DNA of 64,000 nucleotides from Pseudomonadota bacterium (GTDB taxonomy: Bacteria > Pseudomonadota > Gammaproteobacteria > Burkholderiales > Methylophilaceae), in contig JAGVMP010000019.1 in NCBI GenBank assembly GCA_020053735.1, forward strand, positions 186,001 to 250,000. Reading direction: 5' to 3'. Below, in pieces: positions 27,799-34,317 of the stretch. The position numbers and the translations under genes are program-made. Below the pieces are notes generated by a model. It had not been told where the DNA came from. It saw only the letters and a program-made list of their open reading frames with translations, and made no database searches. The stretch's first letter is position 1, and the number at the start of each line of letters is the position of its first letter.

Positions 27799-28601
27799 TG
27801 TGTGAGCAATACCAGGTGTCGCGCAGTGGGTTTTATGCATGGCAGCGACGGCCAGCCTCTTTGCGCACGCAAGCTGATACTGCACTGTGTGAACATGTAC
27901 GTGAAGTCCATCAGTTCAGTCATGAAGCTTATGGCAGCCCACGTATCCATGCGGCATTGAAGCAACAAGGCATTGCATGTGGACGTCATCGCATTGCGAG
28001 GCTCATGCGTACCATGGGCATTGCAGGACGCGCTAGTCGCTTGTATTGGTCTAATGCGGGCAACCATGCGTTCTTTCAGCGGCACGGCAATGAGAAGCTT
28101 GGCATGGATGAACCGTGTACCGTGAATAAGCTTTGGGTGGGGGATGTGACGTTTATCAAGACGGGCAATGGTTGGCATTACCTTGCGGTGGTGATGGATA
28201 TGTTCTCCCGTCGTATTATTGGCTGGGCACTGGCCAATCACCGTAAGGCAAGCTTAACCTGTGAGGCGCTCAAGATGGCCATCAGTGCAAGGAAGCCAGA
28301 TGCCGGTTTATGGTTTCATTCTGACCGTGGCATTGAGTATGCTGCACTTGAATATCAGGCATTATTAATGCAATATGGCATCAAACCAAGTATGAACCGT
28401 CCTAGACAGTGTACGGATAATGCACATATGGAGTCATTCTTCCATTCATTCAAAAGTGAATGGATACATGGTTTCCGATTTAAGGGAGGGGACGATTTGA
28501 AAGTGGCGATTAAGCAATACATTGAAGACTTTTATAATCCTGTACGTTTGCATTCTGGTATCGGCTATCAATCACCGATGGCGCTGGAAGCTGCAGGTTA
28601 A
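27795..28601 (+). CDS. IS3-family transposase OrfB (DDE integrase domain)
   Basis: 268 residues. HTH-like start (YQVSRSGFYAWQRRP), then the rve integrase core with the DDE triad: Asp in KLWVGDVTFIK, Asp in WFHSDRGIEY, Glu in TDNAHMESFFHSFKSE. Typical C-terminal ending (DFYNPVRLHSGIGYQSPMAL). No internal stop or gap. Probably translated mainly as an OrfAB fusion. Confidence 0.95.
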   Translation: MMCEQYQVSRSGFYAWQRRPASLRTQADTALCEHVREVHQFSHEAYGSPRIHAALKQQGIACGRHRIARLMRTMGIAGRASRLYWSNAGNHAFFQRHGNEKLGMDEPCTVNKLWVGDVTFIKTGNGWHYLAVVMDMFSRRIIGWALANHRKASLTCEALKMAISARKPDAGLWFHSDRGIEYAALEYQALLMQYGIKPSMNRPRQCTDNAHMESFFHSFKSEWIHGFRFKGGDDLKVAIKQYIEDFYNPVRLHSGIGYQSPMALEAAG

Positions 28602-28625
28602 ATGTGTGTCCACTTTTTACGGGCA

Positions 28626-28652
28626 AGATCACCCTTATGTCAAACGTTAGGG
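28626..28652 (+). repeat. attC 2, right half
   Basis: Begins directly after the IS right end with AGATCACCCTTATGTCAAAC and finishes with GTTAGGG, the attC 3' arm and core. Joined to 27345-27378 it gives a 61-bp attC similar to attC 3. Confidence 0.75.
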
Positions 28653-28659
28653 CATCAAA

Positions 28660-28962
28660 ATGACCAGTATCAGCACATCGCTAGTTACAGTTGCAGTCGC
28701 GTTAGGCTTAGCTGCATGTTCCGAAAAAAGCTTTCCTGAATTGGAGATTTACACGCTTTATTCTTCAAATTATCCATCCGACGTTGGGCGAAGTGGTGTG
28801 GCGACATTCAATCTGGCCAATATTCCAGAATTGAATGGGCAGATTTGCCAAGAGGCTGCCGATCTTTTTCAAGCAGACTTTGAGAAAAGAAAGAGAGAAA
28901 AAGGCTGGGGTGCTAATACAAAGATGCGCTACTGGTGCGAAAAGGGAGGTTTCAAGAAATGA
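28660..28962 (+). CDS. Cassette 3 gene a: small lipoprotein
   Basis: 100 residues. N-terminal signal with lipobox LAAC (VAVALGLAACSEKSF), mature domain of about 80 residues with Cys residues in GQICQEAADLF and RYWCEKG that could form a disulphide. Starts seven bases after the attC 2 core, without a clear ribosome site. Family not recognised. Overlaps the next ORF by 4 bases. Confidence 0.7.
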   Translation: MTSISTSLVTVAVALGLAACSEKSFPELEIYTLYSSNYPSDVGRSGVATFNLANIPELNGQICQEAADLFQADFEKRKREKGWGANTKMRYWCEKGGFKK

Positions 28963-29198
28963 CAAGATCGATTAAGACCCCAGACGAGTTAAGAGAATTT
29001 CTGCTTACTGAGACAGAGAAACATACAGACTGCAAAGATTCATATTTTGGCGGCATTTACTGGCATGAGCCAGATGAAACTGGATGCAACTGGCAAGTCA
29101 GTACAGGCAAAGGCAATGACTGGAGCAAGTGTATCGAGCGCATTCTGCCATTTATCCAAAGGTTGCAGGAAGATTACAATATCCCCGACCCTGAATGA
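28959..29198 (+). CDS. Cassette 3 gene b: 79-residue protein, unknown
   Basis: Starts at the ATG at 28959, which overlaps the previous stop as ATGA; a GGGAGG ribosome site lies 10 bases upstream. The soluble product (MTRSIKTPDELREFLLTETE...) has four His/Cys/Trp-containing segments (FGGIYWHEPDETGCNWQVST) and no signal peptide, so it is likely cytoplasmic. It may be an immunity-like or regulatory partner of the lipoprotein, but this is only positional. Confidence 0.7.
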   Translation: MTRSIKTPDELREFLLTETEKHTDCKDSYFGGIYWHEPDETGCNWQVSTGKGNDWSKCIERILPFIQRLQEDYNIPDPE

Positions 29199-29199
29199 C

Positions 29200-29259
29200 G
29201 CCCAACCCATCCATCAAGCGGGACGCGCTAAAGCGCACCCCTTATGTCACACGTTAGGC
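29200..29259 (+). repeat. attC 3
   Basis: 60 bp from GCCCAAC to GTTAGGC, with GCGGGACGCGCT / AGCGCACCCCTT arms. It begins two bases after the stop of the preceding gene. Sequence is close to attC 2 and attC 5, so these cassettes probably come from related integrons. Confidence 0.92.
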
Positions 29260-29275
29260 CTCACTCCCCATGCAC

Positions 29276-29311
29276 TTGACTTTTGTGCAATAAAGGTATA
29301 TTTTTTATACC
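29276..29311 (+). promoter_or_regulatory. Promoter and palindromic operator of brnTA
   Basis: TTGACT (29276-29281) with TATATT (29297-29302, 15-base spacing) or TATTTT at 17-base spacing. The inverted repeat GGTATA-N5-TATACC (29295-29311) overlaps the -10 and ends directly against the GTG start, a natural autorepression site. The predicted transcription start is within a few bases of the GTG. Confidence 0.6.
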
Positions 29312-29575
29312 GTGATTAATTTTGAATTTGACGAAGCTAAAAGTCAGGCAAACCTTCTTAAGCATGGCATCAATTTTGTTGATGCTCAAGATTTGTGGAA
29401 CGACCCCAGTCTATTGGAAATTCCAGCAAAAACAGAGGATGAGCCACGATACCTGATGATAGGACTGATTAACGAGAAACACTGGTCGGCCGTTATCACC
29501 TACAGAGGCGCGGTTATTAGACTTATTTCTGTTCGTCGCTCTCGTACCGAGGAGGTTGCACTATATGAAAGCTAA
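29312..29575 (+). CDS. brnT: BrnT-family toxin
   Basis: 87 residues, GTG start. Characteristic BrnT pattern FEFDEAKSQANLLKHGINF, then DDAQ-like and RYLMIGL; C-terminal RLISVRRSRTEEVALYE. BrnT proteins have a RelE-like ribonuclease fold and inhibit translation; BrnA neutralises them. The gene has its own promoter and is followed by brnA with a 10-base overlap, toxin first, as usual in this family. One cassette encodes the entire module. Confidence 0.88.
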   Translation: MINFEFDEAKSQANLLKHGINFVDAQDLWNDPSLLEIPAKTEDEPRYLMIGLINEKHWSAVITYRGAVIRLISVRRSRTEEVALYES

Positions 29576-29789
29576 AGCGTTTGAACAACAGTTTGATGAG
29601 GCTATTGACATCACCACTTCGCTAGACTTATCAAAAGCGAAACGTGTGTTGCAAGAACAAAGACGTGTGAATGTTGATTTTCCAACCTGGATGATTGAAT
29701 CACTAGATCGAGAAGCTGGGAAACTTGGTGTAACAAGACAATCCGTTATTAAAGTTTGGCTCGCGGAGCGCCTTGAAAAAATCGCCTAA
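29565..29789 (+). CDS. brnA: BrnA-family antitoxin
   Basis: 74 residues from the ATG at 29565, chosen because GAGGAGG lies 9 bases upstream; the earlier TTG frame start would abut that site. C-terminal ribbon-helix-helix sequence (VNVDFPTWMIESLDREAGKL, GVTRQSVIKVWLAERL) binds DNA and toxin. Ends at the beginning of attC 4, the normal cassette layout. Confidence 0.87.
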   Translation: MKAKAFEQQFDEAIDITTSLDLSKAKRVLQEQRRVNVDFPTWMIESLDREAGKLGVTRQSVIKVWLAERLEKIA

Positions 29790-29839
29790 CCCATCAACCC
29801 AGCCGACCTTACAGCGTAGGCTGATTTCAAACGTTAGGC
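29784..29839 (+). repeat. attC 4
   Basis: 56 bp from GCCTAAC to GTTAGGC, arms AGCCGACCTTAC / GTAGGCTGATTTC. It differs from attC 2/3/5 in the arms, although the left outer part (CCTAACCCATCAA) resembles the stub at 30740. The brnA stop TAA overlaps it. Confidence 0.9.
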
Positions 29840-29842
29840 ATC

Positions 29843-30232
29843 ATGACATTATCATTGCGCTTTATCTGTCTCTCGATTTTGCTGGCATTTAGTTTTTCTT
29901 CACTGGCTGCGCCTATCTCAATCGAGGCGCAGTCTGTTATTTCAAAAGTACACACTGCTGCAAAAGAAAAAGATACAGTTGCATTAAAGAAACTGATGGT
30001 TACTGAATTTGTTTGGAGTTTTGGTGGTGATGCTAACGCAGAGCAGGCAATCCAAGCTTGGAAGGCCGATAAGTCTATGTTAAAAGAACTGTATCGTGCA
30101 ACTGGTCAAGATTGCATTGAAAACCCGGACCATTCTATAGAGTGCCCAAAAAATGCTGGCACAGGTTATCGCGCGGGTTTTAAGAAAACCACTGAAGGCT
30201 GGCGTATGTTTTATTTTGTGGCGGGCGACTAA
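29843..30232 (+). CDS. Cassette 5: secreted 129-residue protein
   Basis: Signal peptide with cleavage near SSLAAP (residues 1-23), then a compact domain with AIQAWKADKSMLKELYRATG, two Cys (QDCIENPDHSIECPK) likely disulphide-bonded, and RAGFKKTTEGWRMFYFVAGD. The overall pattern resembles small periplasmic NTF2-like proteins, but I cannot assign a family. Begins four bases after the attC 4 core. Confidence 0.7.
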   Translation: MTLSLRFICLSILLAFSFSSLAAPISIEAQSVISKVHTAAKEKDTVALKKLMVTEFVWSFGGDANAEQAIQAWKADKSMLKELYRATGQDCIENPDHSIECPKNAGTGYRAGFKKTTEGWRMFYFVAGD

Positions 30233-30236
30233 TGTT

Positions 30237-30295
30237 GCCCAATCCATCATTAAAGCGTATTAGCTACCGCGCGCTACCTATGTCAGACATTAGAC
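30237..30295 (+). repeat. attC 5 with altered core bases
   Basis: 59 bp, GCCCAAT to ATTAGAC. Relative to the consensus, the left AAC is AAT and the right GTT is ATT, so the paired positions remain complementary. The interior (CATCATTAAAGCG ... CCTATGTCAGAC) is of the attC 3 type. Confidence 0.75.
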
Positions 30296-30302
30296 ATCTC
30301 AA

Positions 30303-30728
30303 GTGAGCGAATCGCTGCCATATCAATTGCTTGCCGATGTGGTGCTGTCGTTGCATGTCGCCATCGTTGCGTTCGTAGTAGGCGGCCTTGTTCTCGTCAT
30401 CATTGGGAATCTTCGATCTTGGCGCTGGGTTAACGCGCTATCGTTTCGGCTGCTGCATCTGGTGGCAATTATCGTCGTGGTGTCAGAAGCGTGGCTCGGT
30501 ATCGTGTGCCCGCTAACATCTGTTGAAATGTGGCTACGCGCTAGAGCTCACGCTACAACCTACACCGGAAGTTTCGTCGAGTATTGGCTAGCGCGCATCC
30601 TATATTACGAGGCTCCAGCATGGGTCTTCACCACCGGCTACACAATATTTGGCCTGATTGTTGCAGCTACATGGTGGTATTTTCCGCCCAAGATTAAGCA
30701 GCGCACCCATGAAAAAAAAGACACTTAG
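30303..30728 (+). CDS. Cassette 6: DUF2784-type membrane protein
   Basis: 141 residues, GTG start at 30303. About four transmembrane segments (VVLSLHVAIVAFVVGGLVLV, LLHLVAIIVVVSEAWLGIV, AWVFTTGYTIFGLIVAATWW). Conserved CPLTSVEMWLRARAHATTYT is the typical DUF2784 segment. Function unknown; homologues occur frequently in mobile cassettes and in chromosomes. It ends 11 bases before a partial attC. Confidence 0.8.
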   Translation: MSESLPYQLLADVVLSLHVAIVAFVVGGLVLVIIGNLRSWRWVNALSFRLLHLVAIIVVVSEAWLGIVCPLTSVEMWLRARAHATTYTGSFVEYWLARILYYEAPAWVFTTGYTIFGLIVAATWWYFPPKIKQRTHEKKDT

Positions 30729-30739
30729 AAAACACAGAC

Positions 30740-30757
30740 GCTTAACCCATCAATGTT
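30740..30757 (+). repeat. attC stub at the end of the array
   Basis: GCTTAACCCATCAATG matches the first half of attC 4 (GCCTAACCCATCAACC), then the sequence runs into GTTTAGAG and into the convergent ppk2 gene. The 3' arm is absent, so this is a deletion endpoint of the cassette array. Confidence 0.6.
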
Positions 30758-30772
30758 TAGAGAAGTACTAGC

Positions 30773-31588
30773 TTAATCGCTAATTTTAATGCTATTAAAC
30801 TCTGCTGGCACAGGGGGATAAGATAAGTTTAAGCTTTTAAGCGTGCTTAATAACAGCCTAGAAATAAGAAAATTACGGTTGGTTTTAGAATCTGCAGGCA
30901 CCACATACCAAGGCGCGTTTTCTGTGCTGGTAGCACGCATGGCATTCTCGTAAGCCACCATGTATTTACTCCACAAATCGCGCTCTTTTAAATCATTTGG
31001 GTTAAATTTCCAGGTTTTAGTGGGGTCATTTAAGCGCTCTTGAAGGCGTAACTTTTGCTCTTGTTTTGATATGTGCAAGTAACACTTAATAATCACCGTG
31101 CCCGTCTCAGTAAGCATGCGTTCAAACTCGTTAATCTGCGCAAAACGACGCTTGCACTCTGCCTCACCTATCCAATCATGCACTTTAACTATCAGCACAT
31201 CTTCATAATGACTGCGATTAAAAATCACAATCTCGCCTTTTTGCGGCACCTGTTTATGCACGCGCCATAGGTAATCATGTGCTAATTCTTCTGGCGTGGG
31301 ACTTCTAAAACTAGCCAAACGAATGCCCAGCGGATCGCACTCGCTAAACACATGCTTAACGGTGCCGTCTTTGCCGCTAGCATCCATGCCCTGTAAAATC
31401 AGCAACACTTTATGCTTGCCCTGCGCGTATAAAATATCCTGTAACGCGTTAATTTTTTCAGCGAGCGCTTCCAACTCCATTGCATCCGCTTCTTTAGATA
31501 CACCGCGCTCCGACCTATCGTCGGGCTTGATATTTTTTAATGAAAATTTGCTATTAAGTTTGACACGGTATTTCTGCAAATTAGACAT
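30773..31588 (-). CDS. ppk2: Polyphosphate kinase 2 family protein
   Basis: 271 residues. The PPK2 Walker A (LILQGMDASGKDGTVKHV) is at about residues 63-80, with the Asp/Arg lid segments FRSPTPEELAHDYLWRVHKQ and VIFNRSHYEDVLIVKVHD. Such enzymes phosphorylate nucleotides from polyphosphate, or the reverse. Length corresponds to the one-domain class (about 260-300 residues). The ATG at 31588 fits the family start (MSNLQKYRVKLNSKF). It faces the integron and may mark the chromosomal side of its boundary. Confidence 0.92.
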   Translation of the reverse strand: MSNLQKYRVKLNSKFSLKNIKPDDRSERGVSKEADAMELEALAEKINALQDILYAQGKHKVLLILQGMDASGKDGTVKHVFSECDPLGIRLASFRSPTPEELAHDYLWRVHKQVPQKGEIVIFNRSHYEDVLIVKVHDWIGEAECKRRFAQINEFERMLTETGTVIIKCYLHISKQEQKLRLQERLNDPTKTWKFNPNDLKERDLWSKYMVAYENAMRATSTENAPWYVVPADSKTNRNFLISRLLLSTLKSLNLSYPPVPAEFNSIKISD

Positions 31589-31724
31589 AGTAAAAACCTT
31601 TAAAGTAATAGCATTAATTTAACACAAGCATCTCAATTCGCTTTATAAATAGCGTTATATTTACTCACAACCCTTTCATCCAGCGTATAAAAAACAAAAC
31701 ACCATAAAGTAAAAAAGGAATCAT

Positions 31725-32156
31725 ATGAAAATATTTAAAATAATGTACCCATTTGTCATCATGTTAGCCTGCATGTCAAGCGCATACCCACTTGAAGAAT
31801 CGGCATCGATTAAGGCTTCCACCATATTAAAAACGGAAACCAGCTGGGACGGTCAGCCGATTGAATATCCATCTGGAAAGGCTGAAATTACTGGCATGCT
31901 TGTAGAAATTGCACCTGGCGGTGAAACCGGTTGGCACCTGCATGCGGCTCCTTCATTCGGGATGATATTAGAAGGTGAGTTGGAAGTTCAGCTGAAAACT
32001 GGCGAAGTAAAACACTTAAAATCGGGCGAGGCGCTGGCAGAGGTTGTCAATACGCTTCACAACGGGCGCAACGTTGGTTCTATACCAGTGAAGCTCGTTG
32101 TTTTCTATGCTGGCGCGGTGGGTCAAAAGCTTTCGACAAAAGAAACTATACGTTAA
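31725..32156 (+). CDS. Secreted cupin-domain protein
   Basis: 143 residues. Signal peptide to about residue 23 (FVIMLACMSSAYP), then a single cupin barrel: PGGETGWHLHAAPSFGMILE with His/Glu metal ligands and a second motif EVVNTLHNGRNVG. A ribosome site AAGGA precedes the ATG. Periplasmic small-molecule binding or metal-dependent enzyme; no specific function can be assigned. Confidence 0.8.
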   Translation: MKIFKIMYPFVIMLACMSSAYPLEESASIKASTILKTETSWDGQPIEYPSGKAEITGMLVEIAPGGETGWHLHAAPSFGMILEGELEVQLKTGEVKHLKSGEALAEVVNTLHNGRNVGSIPVKLVVFYAGAVGQKLSTKETIR

Positions 32157-32275
32157 TTTGGTTGCTAAAACTTATAACGTTACTAAACGCTTACATCAGC
32201 ATGCACATCCACTGCATCATTAACACTTTTAGATAAACTATCGCAAAAAATGCCATTTAGTTTTAAACTAACACC

Positions 32276-32929
32276 ATGAAAACATCTACTATCATTTCCG
32301 CTGTGCACGCCATAGAGGCCGCGATTATTGCGCATGAGGTCGATATTGAGTCACTAGACCGCGCCATTGGCGACGGCGACCATTACATCAATATTAAGCG
32401 CGCTTGCGAGGTGTTGGCGGGTATGGGCACCGAGCTAGCACCACTTAAACCGCAAGAAGCCTTACAGAAAATAGGCACCACGCTACTTAGCACCATGGGT
32501 GGTGCTTCTGGCGTATTATTTGCCAGCTTGTTTTTAGGCATGGCCAAATTCTTTAAGCTGAATAACGATAAGGCCAACGAACTCAATAGCAACTTAGAGC
32601 ACGCTGCCGCATTTGCTTATGGTGTACAAAGTTTGATGATGCGCGGCAAATCGAATGTGGGCGAAAAAACTATGCTGGATGTACTGGTGCCCGCCTCCAC
32701 CACATTTACACACGCCGCCGCGCAAGGTAAAACTGTGACCGAGATTTGCAGAGAAGTAAAAAACGCGGCTGATAAAGGGCTGGAATACACACGCGATTTA
32801 GTGGCCAGTAAAGGGCGCGCGGCGAGTTTGGGTGAGCGTGCCATTGGCCACCTTGACCCCGGCGCAAAAAGCTGCCAAGTGATGATACATGCAGTGTGTG
32901 ATTTGTTGGCTCTAAAAGCACAAAAATAG
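32276..32929 (+). CDS. dhaL: Dihydroxyacetone kinase subunit DhaL
   Basis: 217 residues, DAK2 fold. The ADP/Mg-binding Asp cluster is visible as RAIGDGDHYINIKRACEVL, followed by STMGGASGVLFASLFLG and GARSK-like KSNVGEKTMLDVLVPA and the C-terminal GHLDPGAKSCQVMI. In the PTS-type enzyme DhaL holds ADP and is rephosphorylated by DhaM. It is encoded here before dhaK, the reverse of the common dhaK-dhaL order. No dhaM is seen in the window. Confidence 0.9.
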   Translation: MKTSTIISAVHAIEAAIIAHEVDIESLDRAIGDGDHYINIKRACEVLAGMGTELAPLKPQEALQKIGTTLLSTMGGASGVLFASLFLGMAKFFKLNNDKANELNSNLEHAAAFAYGVQSLMMRGKSNVGEKTMLDVLVPASTTFTHAAAQGKTVTEICREVKNAADKGLEYTRDLVASKGRAASLGERAIGHLDPGAKSCQVMIHAVCDLLALKAQK

Positions 32930-33135
32930 ATGCCCTGTAACCGTAAAGGTCATCCCCGCAGAACATACCAGCTAAGCCAGTATTTGGCTTGCCCGTGAAA
33001 TATACCAACTAAAGTTGGTTATTTACACGTCAAAGCTGGTTATTCATACGTGAAACCCGCATGGGTATTGGCTCCCAGGGCACTATATTTTGATGCTGCA
33101 TATGTTTAATTCATTTAAACATAAAATCAAACACC

Positions 33136-33211
33136 CGTCATTCCCGCGCAGGCGGGAATCCATTTTAAGGTTTTAAAGTCAACATGGATTCCCGCCTGCG
33201 CGGGAATGACG
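33136..33211. repeat. Pair of dRS3-like repeats in inverted orientation
   Basis: 28 bases at 33136-33163 are the exact reverse complement of 33184-33211, with a 20-base loop. Each arm contains ATTCCC-N8-GGGAAT, the dRS3 consensus known from Neisseria and common as dispersed CGTCATTCCCGCGCAGGCGG repeats in many proteobacteria. It forms a 28-bp hairpin between dhaL and dhaK. The rest of the 32930-33228 gap has no gene; a small ACCAACT/AGTTGGT hairpin sits at 33004-33019. Confidence 0.9.
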
Positions 33212-33228
33212 AACTAAGGAAAATTTAC

Positions 33229-34239
33229 ATGAAAAAATTTATCAATAAAACTGATGATATTCTCGCCGAAAGCCTTTCAGGTTTTGCTTTAGCGCACAGC
33301 GATTTAGTCAGCCTCAATTTAAACCCCAATTTTTTAACCCGTGCCAAGAAAAAACAGCCCAAAACCACAAACAAAGTCGCCATTATTTCTGGCGGTGGCT
33401 CTGGGCATGAGCCTTTGCACGCAGGTTATATTGGCTACGGCATGCTGGATGCTGCCTGCCCCAGCCACGTATTCAGTAGCCCCACGCCTGACCAAATGCT
33501 GGCAGCGGCAGAAGCCGTGCATGCTGGTATGGGTGTGTTATTTATTGTGAAAAATTACGCAGGCGATGTGATGAATTTTGAAATGGCCAGCGAAATGTTA
33601 GCGTTTGAAAACGCCACAGTTTTAACCTCTGATGACTGCGCAGTCATAAACAGCACCTACACCACGGGGCGTCGTGGTGTGGCTGGCACGGTAATCGTAG
33701 AAAAATGCGTAGGTAGCTTGGCCGAAACTGGCGCCAGTTTGCCAGCTTGCAAAGCGCTGGGCGATAAAGTAAATATCCGCACTGCCAGCATTGGCGTGGC
33801 ACTCACCAGTTGCACTGTGCCAGCCGCTGGCCGCCCTACTTTTGATATTAGCGACGCTGAAATTGAGATGGGTGTGGGCATTCATGGTGAGCCAGGCCGT
33901 AAGCGCGAAGCTATGCGCGAGGCAGAGGCTATTATAAAAGATATGGTAGACGCGATTTTTGCCGATTTTAAAGCGAGAAATATTAATACAAATAGCGAAG
34001 TTTTACTGCTAATCAATGGCTTTGGTGCCACCCCGCTGATGGAGCTTTATTTAATTTACAACAGCGCCGCCAAATTACTGGCTGAAACGGGTCTGAAAAT
34101 TACACGTAGCTTAGTGGGCAATTACACCACTGCGATTGATATGGCGGGTGCATCCATCACGGTTTGCTTGCTTGACGATGAAATTAGGCAACATTGGGAT
34201 AGCCCCGTGCATACCGCAGCTTTGCGCTGGGGTTGCTAG
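33229..34239 (+). CDS. dhaK: Dihydroxyacetone kinase subunit DhaK
   Basis: 336 residues from MKKFINKTDDILAE at 33229 (AAGGAAAA site upstream). The longer frame from 33184 begins within the dRS3-like repeat and is rejected. Substrate-binding GGGSGHEPLHAGYIGYGMLD, TGRRGVAGTVIVEK, and the catalytic-His segment VGIHGEPG are all present. The C-terminus closes with VHTAALRWGC as in the family. With DhaL it would phosphorylate dihydroxyacetone to DHAP; the phosphate donor (DhaM or ATP) is not determined here. Confidence 0.9.
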   Translation: MKKFINKTDDILAESLSGFALAHSDLVSLNLNPNFLTRAKKKQPKTTNKVAIISGGGSGHEPLHAGYIGYGMLDAACPSHVFSSPTPDQMLAAAEAVHAGMGVLFIVKNYAGDVMNFEMASEMLAFENATVLTSDDCAVINSTYTTGRRGVAGTVIVEKCVGSLAETGASLPACKALGDKVNIRTASIGVALTSCTVPAAGRPTFDISDAEIEMGVGIHGEPGRKREAMREAEAIIKDMVDAIFADFKARNINTNSEVLLLINGFGATPLMELYLIYNSAAKLLAETGLKITRSLVGNYTTAIDMAGASITVCLLDDEIRQHWDSPVHTAALRWGC

Positions 34240-34317
34240 TTGTAGACTTGCTAAGTTTTAAACAGGCTATTCCAGTTCACATGCTATTCTGTCGGCTTTT
34301 AAAACTAAAGCCCTGTC

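Larger units (their letters stand above)
27379..28625 (+). mobile_element. IS3-family insertion sequence, 1247 bp
   Basis: Bounded by imperfect terminal inverted repeats: left TGCCCTAAAAAAGTAGACACA, right (complement) TGCCCGTAAAAAGTGGACACA, 18 of 21 bases identical, with TG...CA ends. It carries orfA and orfB in the -1 frame arrangement. No 3-4-base target duplication is visible (left flank ...ACT, right flank AGA...). Both ORFs are intact, so it may be active. Confidence 0.92.
25434..30757. mobile_element. Chromosomal integron: broken integrase, attI, cassette array
   Basis: A minus-strand integron-integrase gene is followed, in divergent orientation, by an attI-like region and a cassette array. 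The array has four whole attC sites (27046, 29200, 29784, 30237), one attC split by an IS (27345/28626) and one stub (30740). Each cassette is a compact unit with its gene(s) on the plus strand ending in a short inverted-repeat attC beginning with (G)CCYAAC and ending with GTTAGRY. Six cassettes are recognised; one lacks a clear gene. The 3' boundary is where attC sequence stops before ppk2. Confidence 0.9.

Noticed and set aside
27678-28241. Minus-strand frame across the IS3 orfA/orfB junction
   Set aside because: Covered by two intact transposase ORFs on the plus strand; no ribosome site.
33184-33228. Upstream start of dhaK giving a 351-residue protein
   Set aside because: The extra N-terminus (MDSRLRGNDELRKIY) is translated from the dRS3-like repeat, and the ATG at 33229 has a ribosome site and matches the family start.
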